A stretch of DNA of 64,000 nucleotides from positions 380,804-444,803 of the forward strand of contig NZ_JAJIRQ010000004.1 in assembly GCF_025717605.1 (NCBI RefSeq), written 5' to 3'. The notes under the pieces are model-generated. The model saw nothing but the letters and a program-made list of their open reading frames with translations. It was not told where the DNA came from and made no database searches. Made by a program: the position numbers and the translations under genes. The DNA comes from Paucibacter sp. TC2R-5 (GTDB lineage: Bacteria; Pseudomonadota; Gammaproteobacteria; Burkholderiales; Burkholderiaceae_C). Below, one piece after another: positions 1-7,203 of this stretch; position 1 is the stretch's first letter, and every line of letters begins with the position of its first letter.

Positions 1-231
1 CGGCAGGTTCAGCAACGGGCCGCACACTTCGTCGTAACGGCCCAGCACCAGCTGCGCGGTCACAGCCGCAGACTTGGCGCGGGTCAGCTCGGCGGCCAGG
101 TCGTTCAAGTGGCGCTCCATCGTCAGCTGCGCCAGCAGCAGGCCGGCCGTGAAGGCCATCACCACTGGCAAGACATGGTGCTCAACGAACTCGGCGATGG
201 CCGCCGACCGGGTGGGGGTGATCTTGATCAT
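1..231 (-). CDS. Partial prophage early gene, small protein of unknown function
   Basis: This reading frame starts at an ATG whose complement is at 229-231 and is still open at the left edge, giving at least 77 residues. Its start overlaps the stop of the next gene upstream as ATGA, the arrangement used throughout this prophage operon, which supports it as real. The N-terminal third (VLPVVMAFTAGLLLAQL) is hydrophobic enough to be one membrane segment, followed by a charged helix-like stretch (MERHLNDLAAELTRAK). I do not recognise a family. By position it is a late member of the leftward early operon of the transposable phage. Confidence 0.55.
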   Translation of the reverse strand, partial: MIKITPTRSAAIAEFVEHHVLPVVMAFTAGLLLAQLTMERHLNDLAAELTRAKSAAVTAQLVLGRYDEVCGPLLNLP

Positions 232-875
232 GCGGGGGCTCCTGGGATTTCGGGCGTTGCAGGGCTTGAGGGGATCGCGAGCGCTGCTGGGCCGCGATCG
301 GCCAGCTTGGCGAGATCGGCGGCGCCGGCGCTCCAGCGGGCCCGGCGGGCGGCGGCGCGTTGGTCCCGGGCCACCAGTTGGGCCGCGCCCCGGGCGGCAC
401 GCTTGGCATCCAGCTTTCTTTGAGCAAGCGCCGTCGAGCGGTCATGGTCAGCGGCCAAGGCCGTAGCCCGCTCTTCGCCCTTCATCGGGCAGTTGCGGCA
501 TGCCCGCCAATGCGCAACCTCAAAATGGCTGACCTGGGCGTAACTGCGCGCTGCATAAGTTGCGCATTCGGTGGGCGTGATGCTTGCACCCAAGTACGGG
601 CATTCAACCCGCATCAGGTACAGCTCCACCCGCTGGATGAACTTGGCCGGCGGGCGCGCCGTCAAGTCGCCATTGGCTACGCGGCTGACATAGGCACGCG
701 TGCAGGCACCGCCCATGCGCTCGGCCACGCCGGCCTTGCCGCGCGGGTCGGTGGCGATCGCCGCATCCAGCGCACGGCGCCAGGCGGGCACGGGGTCCAC
801 GTTGGCCGCGCCCTCGGGCTGTACTGGCGCGGGCAGCGGCAAAGGCAAGGTGTAGGTGTCGCCGGGCTGGATCAT
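228..875 (-). CDS. Prophage early-region protein, unknown function
   Basis: A 215-residue protein in the leftward early operon, coupled by ATGA overlaps to genes on both sides. Residues about 35-75 (AERMGGACTRAYVSRVANGD) look like a short helix-turn-helix of the kind seen in small phage DNA-binding proteins. This is followed by a Cys-containing stretch (ECPYLGASITPTEC, then CRNCPMKGE) that could bind a metal. The C-terminal 70 residues are Ala/Arg-rich. DNA binding is an inference from the HTH-like stretch. I do not recognise a named family. Confidence 0.7.
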   Translation of the reverse strand: MIQPGDTYTLPLPLPAPVQPEGAANVDPVPAWRRALDAAIATDPRGKAGVAERMGGACTRAYVSRVANGDLTARPPAKFIQRVELYLMRVECPYLGASITPTECATYAARSYAQVSHFEVAHWRACRNCPMKGEERATALAADHDRSTALAQRKLDAKRAARGAAQLVARDQRAAARRARWSAGAADLAKLADRGPAALAIPSSPATPEIPGAPA

Positions 876-1336
876 GCTGGGGTCTCTTGCTGGTCTGGGT
901 TGTTTAGAGTTCGGTCATCTGCTGCAGGCGAGCCCGGGGGGCGCAGCAAAGCCCCGCTGTTGGGGTCCAGCAGCTCTTGCTGTTTGGGCCGCCACACAGG
1001 TGCTGCGCGACCCAGGTCACGCGCCACGCGCCAAATCACATGGCCATTGCTGGTCAGGGTGTTGCCCGGCGCGCGACGCTTGAGCCGCGCCAGCACGCCC
1101 ACCCGCTCCAACGCCGTGATGTATTTCTGCAGGTTCGACGGGGCGTCTTTGTACGTGCCGTCGGCCAGGGTGGTCAGCAGGTCATCCCGCGTGAATTGGC
1201 CCTTTTGCCGCATCACCCACCAAGCCCGCTCGCGCAGGCCGCTGGATTTTTTGGCGGGCGGCTTGCCCCGGCCGCGTTTGCAAGCCACCGTCATGCGGGC
1301 GACCGCTGGCTTCGCCCTGATCAGCGCATCTGTCAT
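872..1336 (-). CDS. Prophage early-region winged-helix-like protein
   Basis: A 154-residue basic protein placed directly after muB, overlapping it by four bases and overlapping the next gene by four bases. Residues about 37-85 (WWVMRQKGQFTRDDLLTTL, then LQKYITALERVGVL) have the pattern of a winged helix: a helix, a recognition helix and a hydrophobic return. The N-terminus is Lys/Arg-rich. Similar small wHTH proteins follow the B ATPase in Mu-like phages. Its target is unknown. A DNA-binding role in replication or regulation is inferred from fold and position only. Confidence 0.7.
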   Translation of the reverse strand: MTDALIRAKPAVARMTVACKRGRGKPPAKKSSGLRERAWWVMRQKGQFTRDDLLTTLADGTYKDAPSNLQKYITALERVGVLARLKRRAPGNTLTSNGHVIWRVARDLGRAAPVWRPKQQELLDPNSGALLRPPGSPAADDRTLNNPDQQETPA

Positions 1337-2076
1337 GCTTTGCCCCCTGCGCGCGCAGCCTTGGGCGTCGGCGTGCGGCGCACCAGGTTGAAGTCTTCAC
1401 ACAAGGCGTAACCGGCCAAGTCAGCGGCGGCCACCGAAGTTTTGCCGGCCGCGCGGGCCACCCGCTCAGACAGGTGGATGCCCTCCACAATCAGCCGCAT
1501 GCGCGCGCCGCTGTCGTGCCAGATGCGCTCCACCAGGTCGGCGGCAAAGTCCAGCTCGGTGAGCTGCGCACAGGCCGTCTTCACGTCTTCCACCGTGCTG
1601 GCGCCAAACGGGCACAGCGTGGCGCGGCTGGTGATCTGGTCATGCTGCTTGAGCCGCGACATATCGCGCTCCATCACGGCCATCACCAGCAAAGTGCCGC
1701 TTTTGTCGGTGATGGAGCGCAGCCGCTCCAGGCAGGCCGCGTTATCAGCCAGCGCAAAGCCGGCTTCATCAATGACCAGGTTCACCTCTTCGGCACCAAT
1801 GCGCGCTTCCACCGCCGCTTCCCACGGGCCTTTGACCACGATCTGGAATTGCTCGGCCAGCTCCACCATCATGCGGCGCACCGTCCAGGCCGGATTGGCC
1901 GTCAGCATCACCGCATTGCAGGCGCTGGCCCAGTTGTGCAGCGTGCGGGTTTTGCCCTCACCGGCCCGGCCGTGCACCACGATCAGGCCGCTCTCGGCCG
2001 CGCCGCGAGATTCCTTTTGCTTCAGTGCGGCGCGAAAGCGCTTGTCGTTATCGGTTTTGACGAACTCTTTTTTCAT
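1333..2076 (-). CDS. MuB-like transposition ATPase (target-DNA activator)
   Basis: An AAA-type ATPase of about 247 residues. It carries a Walker A motif GRAGEGKT near residues 36-43, a Walker B-like VNLVIDEAG near 95, and a C-terminal helical part typical of transposon B proteins. In Mu the B protein binds target DNA, activates the MuA transpososome and gives target immunity. The longer upstream reading frame to 2160 would add a Cys-rich tail that overlaps muA, so I chose the internal ATG at 2076 (MKKEFVKTDN), preceded by an AGAGAG tract. It lies immediately downstream of the transposase gene, the usual A-B order. Confidence 0.88.
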   Translation of the reverse strand: MKKEFVKTDNDKRFRAALKQKESRGAAESGLIVVHGRAGEGKTRTLHNWASACNAVMLTANPAWTVRRMMVELAEQFQIVVKGPWEAAVEARIGAEEVNLVIDEAGFALADNAACLERLRSITDKSGTLLVMAVMERDMSRLKQHDQITSRATLCPFGASTVEDVKTACAQLTELDFAADLVERIWHDSGARMRLIVEGIHLSERVARAAGKTSVAAADLAGYALCEDFNLVRRTPTPKAARAGGKA

Positions 2077-2156
2077 GTGGCAAACTCTCTCTTGTTTTGA
2101 AACTTGCTTTGCAAAACTCGGCCGTCTTGGGCTGCAACCCTTGACGGCCACCCCAA

Positions 2157-4349
2157 TCAACCCAGTGCCTCGCGGCCCTGCTGCGCCTCCAAGGCGTCCA
2201 GCGCTTGCAGCGTCTCCAGCCAGCTCATGCGCGGCGCTTCTTCCTGCGGCGTAACTTCAGGCAGCTCCGGCGCCAACTCAATCCACGTCGCCCTGGGCTG
2301 CACGTCTTGTTCGACGGTCTGCATCAACTCGTCATCGGCGCGCTGGATGTTTTCAGCGGCGCGGGCCTTGATGCCCTTGGCCCGCTCTTCACGCTTGGTT
2401 TCGATGTAAGGCACCGGGAAGGCCGCGCTGCGGTTGCCCTCCCAGGTGGCCAAGCCCAGCGCCTGCCCGTCCATCGCCAGCACCAGCACGGTTTCGGCGC
2501 GATGGATGTCAAAGCGCACGCGCACCTGCTCGCCCTCGGGCAGGCTCTCCAGCAGGCTTGGCAAGAAGTACTTGTTGCCGAACAGCTCAATCAGCCCGCG
2601 CCTCGGTGTGCGCGCCACTTCAGGCAGCCACAGCGCATGGATTTCCGCGTCATCCACCGCAAACACCAGCGAGTCGGCGTCCATGTACTGCTGATACGCC
2701 TGCTCGGGCGTGAGCCCTGCCAGCGCGCTGTGCTTGTGCTGGGTGTTGTAGGCCTCGATGTGCGCGGCCAGGTCGGCGATGAAGGTGCGCCAGCTCGGCA
2801 GCAAGGCGCTCACCTTGCCGGCCCGCTGATCCTTGACGACTTGAATTTGCGCCTTGCGCACCGTCTCCGGGTCAGCCTGGTTGCCCATGAAGGTGGGGTA
2901 GGTCGAAGCAAACGGGATGATCACCGTCTGCCAAATCCGCTCCATCACGCCGCGCCCCTGCGGGTTGCCCGGTATGCCGGTTTCGCTGGCAATGCCTTGG
3001 CGCGCCAGCGTGCCGTGCACCTCGCAATCGATCAGCTTGCCGGTCTGGCCCGAGCCGTTGTCGCGGTAATAAACCAGCGGGCGCGCCCGGGTGCGCAGCT
3101 GCGCGTCGCGGAACGCCGCGCTCACGGCCAGCGTGCTTTCTGCCAGGTCAACGCTCCAGCCCACAATCTTGCGGCTGCGCCAGTCAATCACCAGCGTGAT
3201 TTCGGGCCGGAACGCTTTGCCGTGGATCGGGCTCTGCACCCGCGCCCTGAAGGTGTGGCCGTCGCCCACCCAGATGTCATTGCTCTTGAACATGCTGACA
3301 TCGCGGCTGCGGTGCGGCATCAAAGCCTTCCAGGCACTGCCGGTAAAGCGGCCCCGGCACTTCACGGCCACCGGGAATTCTTTCTCCAGCCGGTAAAACG
3401 TGTCTTTGGCTGGCCGCTCAAAACCATGCGCCTCGTACCAGGCCAGCGAAGCCACCCAAGCCTGCATCACCGTGGGCCGCGTCGGCTTGCAATAGTGGGC
3501 GAGGAAGGCATGTTTATCTTCCGTGCGCATGGCCTCCAGCCCCTTGGGCGTGCGGGCGGGCACCAAGTAACGCGCCGGGTCGCCTACGGCCACGCCGGCC
3601 ATGTAAAAGCCATACAGCCGCTCCAGCCGCGTCTGCAGCGCACGGGGCAAGCCCACACCCAGTGGATCGGCCGCACTTTGGCGCGGGCGCTGGTAAGTCA
3701 CCTGCGCGGCCGCCACCAGTTCGCCAAAGGCCCGCCCGTCATGCAGGCGCTGCGCCAGGTCGGCGCAGGCTTTCTTGGCCGAGCAGCCCGTCACGCCTCG
3801 CGCCTCATCCACCGCCACGCACAGCACCAGCGTGGCGTCCAGAATCGCCCGCTCTTTGCTGGTCAATATGCCCAGGTCCGTCACCACACGGCGCGTTTGG
3901 CCGCTTTGGTATAGCGCAGGGGGCGTGGCACTGCGGCTGGCGGGCACGGCAAGAGCGGCAGGCACGGCCACCGCAGGCACGGCAGCTGCGGGTGGCAAGG
4001 TGGGCGTAGCTGTGGGCATCAGCGCTTGGGCGGGCGCAGGGGTTACTGCGGCAGGCTGCGCCTCAGGCAGTGGCAAGGCCACACGCTGCTGCGCAGCCTT
4101 GGCCAGCGCCAAGCGTTGCTGCACTTGGCCCCGCATTTGCGCGGCATTCAGGGCGGTTTGTACTTCGGCCGGGAGGCTGGCAATTGGATACCAACGCTTT
4201 TGTCCGCCGCGCTGGGTAGTTGTATTAAACGGCCAGCCGCCAGATTCCGCCCGGCGTCGGACATTACGTTCAATTATTCCAAGAGCTGCCGCGATTTCAA
4301 ATGAATCCACAGCAGCCGCAACAGATTGAGCCAACGCCAGGGCAACCAT
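2157..4349 (-). CDS. MuA-like DDE transposase of a BcepMu/Mu-type phage
   Basis: A 730-residue transposase. An N-terminal Mu-type DNA-binding helix-turn-helix (residues about 15-60, ending in KRWYPIASLP) is followed by a Pro/Ala-rich linker (90-145) and a helical region. Next comes the retroviral-integrase-like core with candidate catalytic D362 (VGDGHTF), D429 (YYRDNGSG) and E469 (GVMERIWQ). The 67-residue D-D spacing equals that of Mu D269/D336. A C-terminal beta-barrel region (about 575-640) precedes a charged tail that should contact MuB. All three acidic residues are present, so the enzyme could be active. Its start overlaps the upstream stop (TAATG). Genes on both sides are also phage-like. 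Confidence 0.93.
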   Translation of the reverse strand: MVALALAQSVAAAVDSFEIAAALGIIERNVRRRAESGGWPFNTTTQRGGQKRWYPIASLPAEVQTALNAAQMRGQVQQRLALAKAAQQRVALPLPEAQPAAVTPAPAQALMPTATPTLPPAAAVPAVAVPAALAVPASRSATPPALYQSGQTRRVVTDLGILTSKERAILDATLVLCVAVDEARGVTGCSAKKACADLAQRLHDGRAFGELVAAAQVTYQRPRQSAADPLGVGLPRALQTRLERLYGFYMAGVAVGDPARYLVPARTPKGLEAMRTEDKHAFLAHYCKPTRPTVMQAWVASLAWYEAHGFERPAKDTFYRLEKEFPVAVKCRGRFTGSAWKALMPHRSRDVSMFKSNDIWVGDGHTFRARVQSPIHGKAFRPEITLVIDWRSRKIVGWSVDLAESTLAVSAAFRDAQLRTRARPLVYYRDNGSGQTGKLIDCEVHGTLARQGIASETGIPGNPQGRGVMERIWQTVIIPFASTYPTFMGNQADPETVRKAQIQVVKDQRAGKVSALLPSWRTFIADLAAHIEAYNTQHKHSALAGLTPEQAYQQYMDADSLVFAVDDAEIHALWLPEVARTPRRGLIELFGNKYFLPSLLESLPEGEQVRVRFDIHRAETVLVLAMDGQALGLATWEGNRSAAFPVPYIETKREERAKGIKARAAENIQRADDELMQTVEQDVQPRATWIELAPELPEVTPQEEAPRMSWLETLQALDALEAQQGREALG

Positions 4350-4684
4350 TAGAGTGCACCTGCCTGTGGCTGAGCCGGTTCAACCCGCGCGAACCCAGTG
4401 AGTTGGTGGTAAGGCGTTAATTGCGCATCTAGCCCGGCCAGGGTTGTGCTCACGACATTTGAAATAATCTCGCTCAGGTAAAAATATACCCAGTCCGGTA
4501 TTTGGCGCGGGCCGTATTTATCCACGGCCTGGCTGATCAGCGCCAAACCCAGTAATTGCCTGAAAGCCACTTCAAAAGTTAATGTCTCGGCATCGGCAAC
4601 CAGGTCAAGATACCTATCGGTCGCTCCAGCGTCCAATTCTTGCGTTCCCAAGCTGGGATGCTGTGAATTGGCGCTGCTGTTCAT
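4349..4684 (-). CDS. Small prophage protein of unknown function
   Basis: A 111-residue protein between the gp16-like regulator and the transposase. It is joined to the former by an ATGA overlap and to the latter by a TAATG overlap, so translation is probably coupled. The middle (VAFRQLLGLALISQAVDKYG and VYFYLSEIISNVVSTTL) is predicted helical and moderately hydrophobic. There is no signal peptide or obvious motif. I do not recognise the family. Its place upstream of the transposase suggests an early role. Confidence 0.65.
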   Translation of the reverse strand: MNSSANSQHPSLGTQELDAGATDRYLDLVADAETLTFEVAFRQLLGLALISQAVDKYGPRQIPDWVYFYLSEIISNVVSTTLAGLDAQLTPYHQLTGFARVEPAQPQAGAL

Positions 4685-5004
4685 ACTGCACCCCCTGCAT
4701 CGGCGCCTGAGATTGAATCTGCTGAGGTGTGATGGCCTGCGGCAATCTTCAAAGCCTTGGCCGGCTGGCGCGGGCCCTTTTGCCGGGCAGCTTCCAGCGG
4801 GCGATTGATCACCCCCGCCTTAATACCCAGCAGCACCGCAATCTGGTGGCTCTGCCCCCGGTGGCAAGGTTTCTTGCCCTCCAGGATTTGCCGCGTCAGC
4901 GACGCGCCCACTTGGTGCTGTCGGCACCACTCGGCAATGCTCAAGCCTTGGGCGGTAAACCACGCCCGCGCCTCACTCGGAGATTTCAATACATGGTTCT
5001 TCAT
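4681..5004 (-). CDS. BcepMu gp16-family phage DNA-binding protein
   Basis: About 107 residues. The core SIAEWCRQHQVGASLTRQIL followed by EGKKPCHRGQSHQIAVLLG matches the pattern of the BcepMu gp16 family of small helix-turn-helix phage proteins found upstream of transposase genes in Mu-like phages. The reading frame extends upstream to 5100, but those residues look like non-coding leader, so I take the ATG at 5004 (MKNHVLKSPS). It is a probable early regulator, Ner-like in role. The C-terminus is Lys/Ala-rich. It is a useful marker that the element is BcepMu-like. Confidence 0.8.
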   Translation of the reverse strand: MKNHVLKSPSEARAWFTAQGLSIAEWCRQHQVGASLTRQILEGKKPCHRGQSHQIAVLLGIKAGVINRPLEAARQKGPRQPAKALKIAAGHHTSADSISGADAGGAV

Positions 5005-5045
5005 GGTGTTATATGCTGTTGTTTGGTGTTGATCAAATTGAGCGG

Positions 5046-5222
5046 CTACAGGGGCGGGCACACGGACCAAGGCGACGAAGCAAGCAAATATTGGGAGCAC
5101 GTAGCGGGCTGAACAGCCGAGGGCTTGACCCTGCGGGTGCTGACGGGCGATGAGGCAGCAGGCGCAATCAATGTGCCAACCCGGTCTTTCAACGTTCTCA
5201 TGTGCTTCTTACCTTTCGCCAT
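5046..5222 (-). CDS. Candidate 58-residue first gene of the early operon
   Basis: A short reading frame (begins MAKGKKHMRTLKDRVG, ends WSVCPPL) that starts 57 bases downstream of the -10 box of the predicted early promoter. A very strong ribosome-binding sequence GGGGGAG (complement at 5226-5232) sits 3 bases before the ATG, which is closer than usual. The N-terminus is basic and could bind nucleic acid. The rest has no recognisable fold and the codon choice is ordinary. It could also be an untranslated leader. The evidence is position and SD only. Confidence 0.35.
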   Translation of the reverse strand: MAKGKKHMRTLKDRVGTLIAPAASSPVSTRRVKPSAVQPATCSQYLLASSPWSVCPPL

Positions 5223-5225
5223 CTA

Positions 5226-5243
5226 CTCCCCCTTCTAGGGGGG
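5226..5243 (-). promoter_or_regulatory. Hairpin covering the SD of the first early gene
   Basis: CCCCCT at 5228-5233 and AGGGGG at 5237-5242 are perfectly complementary with a three-base loop. In the leftward transcript the hairpin would bury the GGGGGAG ribosome-binding sequence of the 58-residue frame, so it may limit its translation. With no U tract it is unlikely to be a terminator. Confidence 0.4.
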
Positions 5244-5248
5244 TTCGC

Positions 5249-5271
5249 ATTGGTCGCCGATGTGCGCCAAT
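5249..5271. promoter_or_regulatory. Imperfect palindrome at the early transcription start (operator candidate)
   Basis: ATTGG at 5249-5253 is mirrored by CCAAT at 5267-5271, with further partial symmetry (CGC and GCG) inside. It lies just downstream of the predicted -10 box, where a bound repressor would block initiation. It is a candidate site for the divergent repressor or the gp16-like protein. Confidence 0.4.
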
Positions 5272-5278
5272 GATGGCA

Positions 5279-5307
5279 ATGATAGATGCTTATTTGCATC
5301 CAGTCAA
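5279..5307 (-). promoter_or_regulatory. Sigma-70-type early promoter with internal operator palindrome
   Basis: Read on the minus strand, TTGACT (5302-5307) is followed by exactly 17 bases and then TATCAT (5279-5284), a near-consensus promoter firing into the transposition operon. The spacer is almost wholly an inverted repeat: GATGC at 5285-5289 and GCATC at 5296-5300 with six bases between. A further inverted half-site (GGATGC on the plus strand) lies at 5316-5321, beyond the -35 box. Such placement is typical of phage repressor operators. The 3-bp-level symmetry is visible, but which protein binds is inferred. Confidence 0.65.
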
Positions 5308-5474
5308 CGAAGCAAGGATGCTTTTTATTCTTTTCCGGCTTTGCCCGACTTTCGTTGCCGTTCCGAAAGCCGACGTAAGTCAAATTACTGAATGAAATCA
5401 AATGCTTAAGATAAAGACGGGCAGCAGGACAGGTGCCCATGAGGATTGCCCGGCTTTGCAACTGAAAGTCGGTC

Positions 5475-5981
5475 ATGTCTGAAATCGGCAAACGTCTAGC
5501 TACATGGCGCGGTGAACTCGATTTGTCGCAGGCTGCATTTGCGGCGCAGATAAGCATCCATCTGGGCCAACTAAAGAAATACGAGCAGGGAGTTACGACA
5601 CCAGGCGGCGAGGCGTTAGCCGCCATCGCTAGTACTGGCGTCAATCTGAATTGGTTGCTTACCGGCCAAGGCCTAATGCGAGCGCCGCAGCAAGCCCAGG
5701 CCTTGCCTGCCGAGATGGCAGCAGCAGGCGACATCGCTCGCGCGGTCGCCGATCTGCCTGAAGCAGCCAATGCGCCGAAGAAGAACGTGCTGCCGCCGCA
5801 CCTCAAGCACCTGGAGCACAGGCTCTATGCCTTGGTGGGTCTGCTTGACCAAATGCCCGATGCGGAGGCTGACGCACTCGTCGCCGAGTTCGGCTCTCGC
5901 GCTCATACGCTGCAACAGCTAGCCGAGTTGCGCTCAACCGTACAGCAGCTACGCTCTGCAAAGGGTGGCAAGCGCGCCTGA
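5475..5981 (+). CDS. Phage repressor, Cro/CI-type HTH protein
   Basis: A 168-residue protein transcribed divergently from the transposition operon. Residues 4-65 form an HTH_3 domain (IGKRLATWRGELDLSQAAFA, QISIHLGQLKKYEQG, NLNWLLTGQG). The ending NWLLTG is typical of repressors of Mu-like and other temperate phages. A linker follows, then a C-terminal helical segment (about 120-160) that may mediate oligomerisation. No Ser-Lys autoprotease motif is visible, so it does not look LexA-like. It probably maintains lysogeny by binding the palindromes at 5249-5321. Confidence 0.82.
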   Translation: MSEIGKRLATWRGELDLSQAAFAAQISIHLGQLKKYEQGVTTPGGEALAAIASTGVNLNWLLTGQGLMRAPQQAQALPAEMAAAGDIARAVADLPEAANAPKKNVLPPHLKHLEHRLYALVGLLDQMPDAEADALVAEFGSRAHTLQQLAELRSTVQQLRSAKGGKRA

Positions 5982-6377
5982 CGTTGCGGCAGCAGCGATC
6001 GCGTTACCCCACGGCCATCCCGGCCCTTCGCTCACGCGAAAAGTAACGCGCCGGCCTCCCGTCGGCGCCCCAGAGCGGTGACTCCCGCCTGGCAGGTCCG
6101 TGCTTTGTTCAAAAAGCACCGAACCTAGGACTGAATGGCTCAGTCCCGAATCATTTCAATCGCAAATCTGCTCATTTTTTCGGCCTCCCAGCCATTTCGT
6201 GTCGCATAGCCCGAATTGCCTTGCACTGTTCTAAGTGCTTGTCAGGCAACGTTTTTATTGCATTCCCAAATTTTCTCTCAGCCCACCCCCTGCATCAAAA
6301 CGAGCACCACCCCACATGACGCCAACTGATGCAGATGCCCGCATGCCGGATCCTGCAGAGCCAAGCAAAAAAAGCGC
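5982..6377. other. Gene-free interval containing the prophage/host junction
   Basis: About 400 bases with no supportable gene. An 8-bp inverted repeat CGCGTTAC (6000-6007) and GTAACGCG (6043-6050) may be a terminator for the repressor gene. Further right the DNA becomes AT-richer, and two similar motifs (CATTTC followed within a few bases by TCGCA) occur near 6152 and 6193. These could be transposase-binding sites near the phage end. The exact end and the target-site duplication cannot be fixed from one side. Confidence 0.4.
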
Positions 6378-6408
6378 TTGACCCTCACCTTAGGTCAGGC
6401 TTCATGAT
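6378..6408 (+). promoter_or_regulatory. MerR-type promoter with 19-bp spacer
   Basis: TTGACC (6378-6383) and CATGAT (6403-6408) are separated by 19 bases, the over-long spacing that MerR-family proteins correct by DNA distortion. Centred in the spacer is the dyad CCTCACC TTA GGTCAGG (6384-6400, one mismatch). It lies 36 bases before the merR-like gene, so the regulator probably controls itself and the downstream MFS gene. Confidence 0.75.
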
Positions 6409-6444
6409 TCGGTTCTTGTTGAACCAAGGAATCGGCTTTCTGCC

Positions 6445-7203
6445 ATGGAATACACCGTCGGTGATCTGGCCAAGCGTTGCGGCTTGACTGTGCGCGCTTT
6501 GCATCACTATGAAAAGCTCGGGCTGCTGACGCCTTCGGGCCGCAGCGAGGCCGGCTATCGCCTCTACAACGATGCCGATGTTTTGCGTCTGCATCGTTTG
6601 TTGGCCTACAGGCAGTCTGGCCTGGCGCTGAAAGATATCGCGCCGCTCTTGGACGCTGAAAGCCCGCCGCTTGTGGAGGTGCTGACGCGCCATATTGCCG
6701 ATGTGGAGTTGCAACTGCAGCGCCAACAGCGCCTGCTGCGTGCGCTCAGGCATGTGGCCGAGTGCGCCGCTCTGCCTGAAGGTGAGGCCGGCGTTACCGA
6801 GCACCTGTTGGCCACCATGGGCATGATGCGCCGCTACGAAAAATACTTCAGCGAAGCCGACTTGGCCCGGCTTGAGGGTCGCCGCGTCGAGCTGGGGGCC
6901 GAGGCGCTGCGCGCCAGCGAGGCCGAATGGCCGGCGCTGATCAAGGCCGTCCACAAAGAAATGGCACGCGGCACGGACCCGGCCTCGGCGCGCGTGCGGG
7001 CCTTGGTCACTCGCTGGCAGGCCTTGATGGCGCAGTTCACCGGAGATGACGCTGAGGTCAGGGCGAAGTTTCAAACCATGTGGGCGAACGAGCCGGCCAT
7101 GCAGCGAGACACCGGCGTCACGCCGGAGTTGATCGCTTATTTGCGCGCTTCAGCGGCATCTGCCGCCAAGACCGAAGCAAGGACAAAAGGAACAAAACAA
7201 TGA
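6445..7203 (+). CDS. MerR-family regulator with TipAS-like ligand domain
   Basis: A 252-residue regulator. Residues 1-70 are a typical MerR winged helix (YTVGDLAKRCGLTVRALHHYE, SEAGYRLY), followed by a dimerisation helix (about 80-115). The C-terminal part (about 130-240, beginning RYEKYFSEADLARL) resembles TipAS, the helical domain that captures drug-like ligands in TipA. It sits behind a promoter with the classic 19-bp spacer and overlaps the start of the MFS gene (ATGA), so it is probably an autoregulated drug-sensing activator of that exporter. Confidence 0.88.
   Translation: MEYTVGDLAKRCGLTVRALHHYEKLGLLTPSGRSEAGYRLYNDADVLRLHRLLAYRQSGLALKDIAPLLDAESPPLVEVLTRHIADVELQLQRQQRLLRALRHVAECAALPEGEAGVTEHLLATMGMMRRYEKYFSEADLARLEGRRVELGAEALRASEAEWPALIKAVHKEMARGTDPASARVRALVTRWQALMAQFTGDDAEVRAKFQTMWANEPAMQRDTGVTPELIAYLRASAASAAKTEARTKGTKQ

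Noticed and set aside
360-1391. Long plus-strand frame of 343 codons across the left prophage genes
   Set aside because: It is antisense to three coupled phage genes with clear starts, stops and motifs, has no SD and is rich in Arg/Cys as expected for a GC-rich shadow frame.
2205-3914. 569-codon plus-strand frame opposite the transposase
   Set aside because: The minus strand has an intact DDE transposase; the plus-strand translation is His/Arg/Gln-rich without any domain.
5150-5395. 81-codon plus-strand frame in the phage control region
   Set aside because: It runs through the promoter and operators on the other strand, has no SD and no protein-like pattern.
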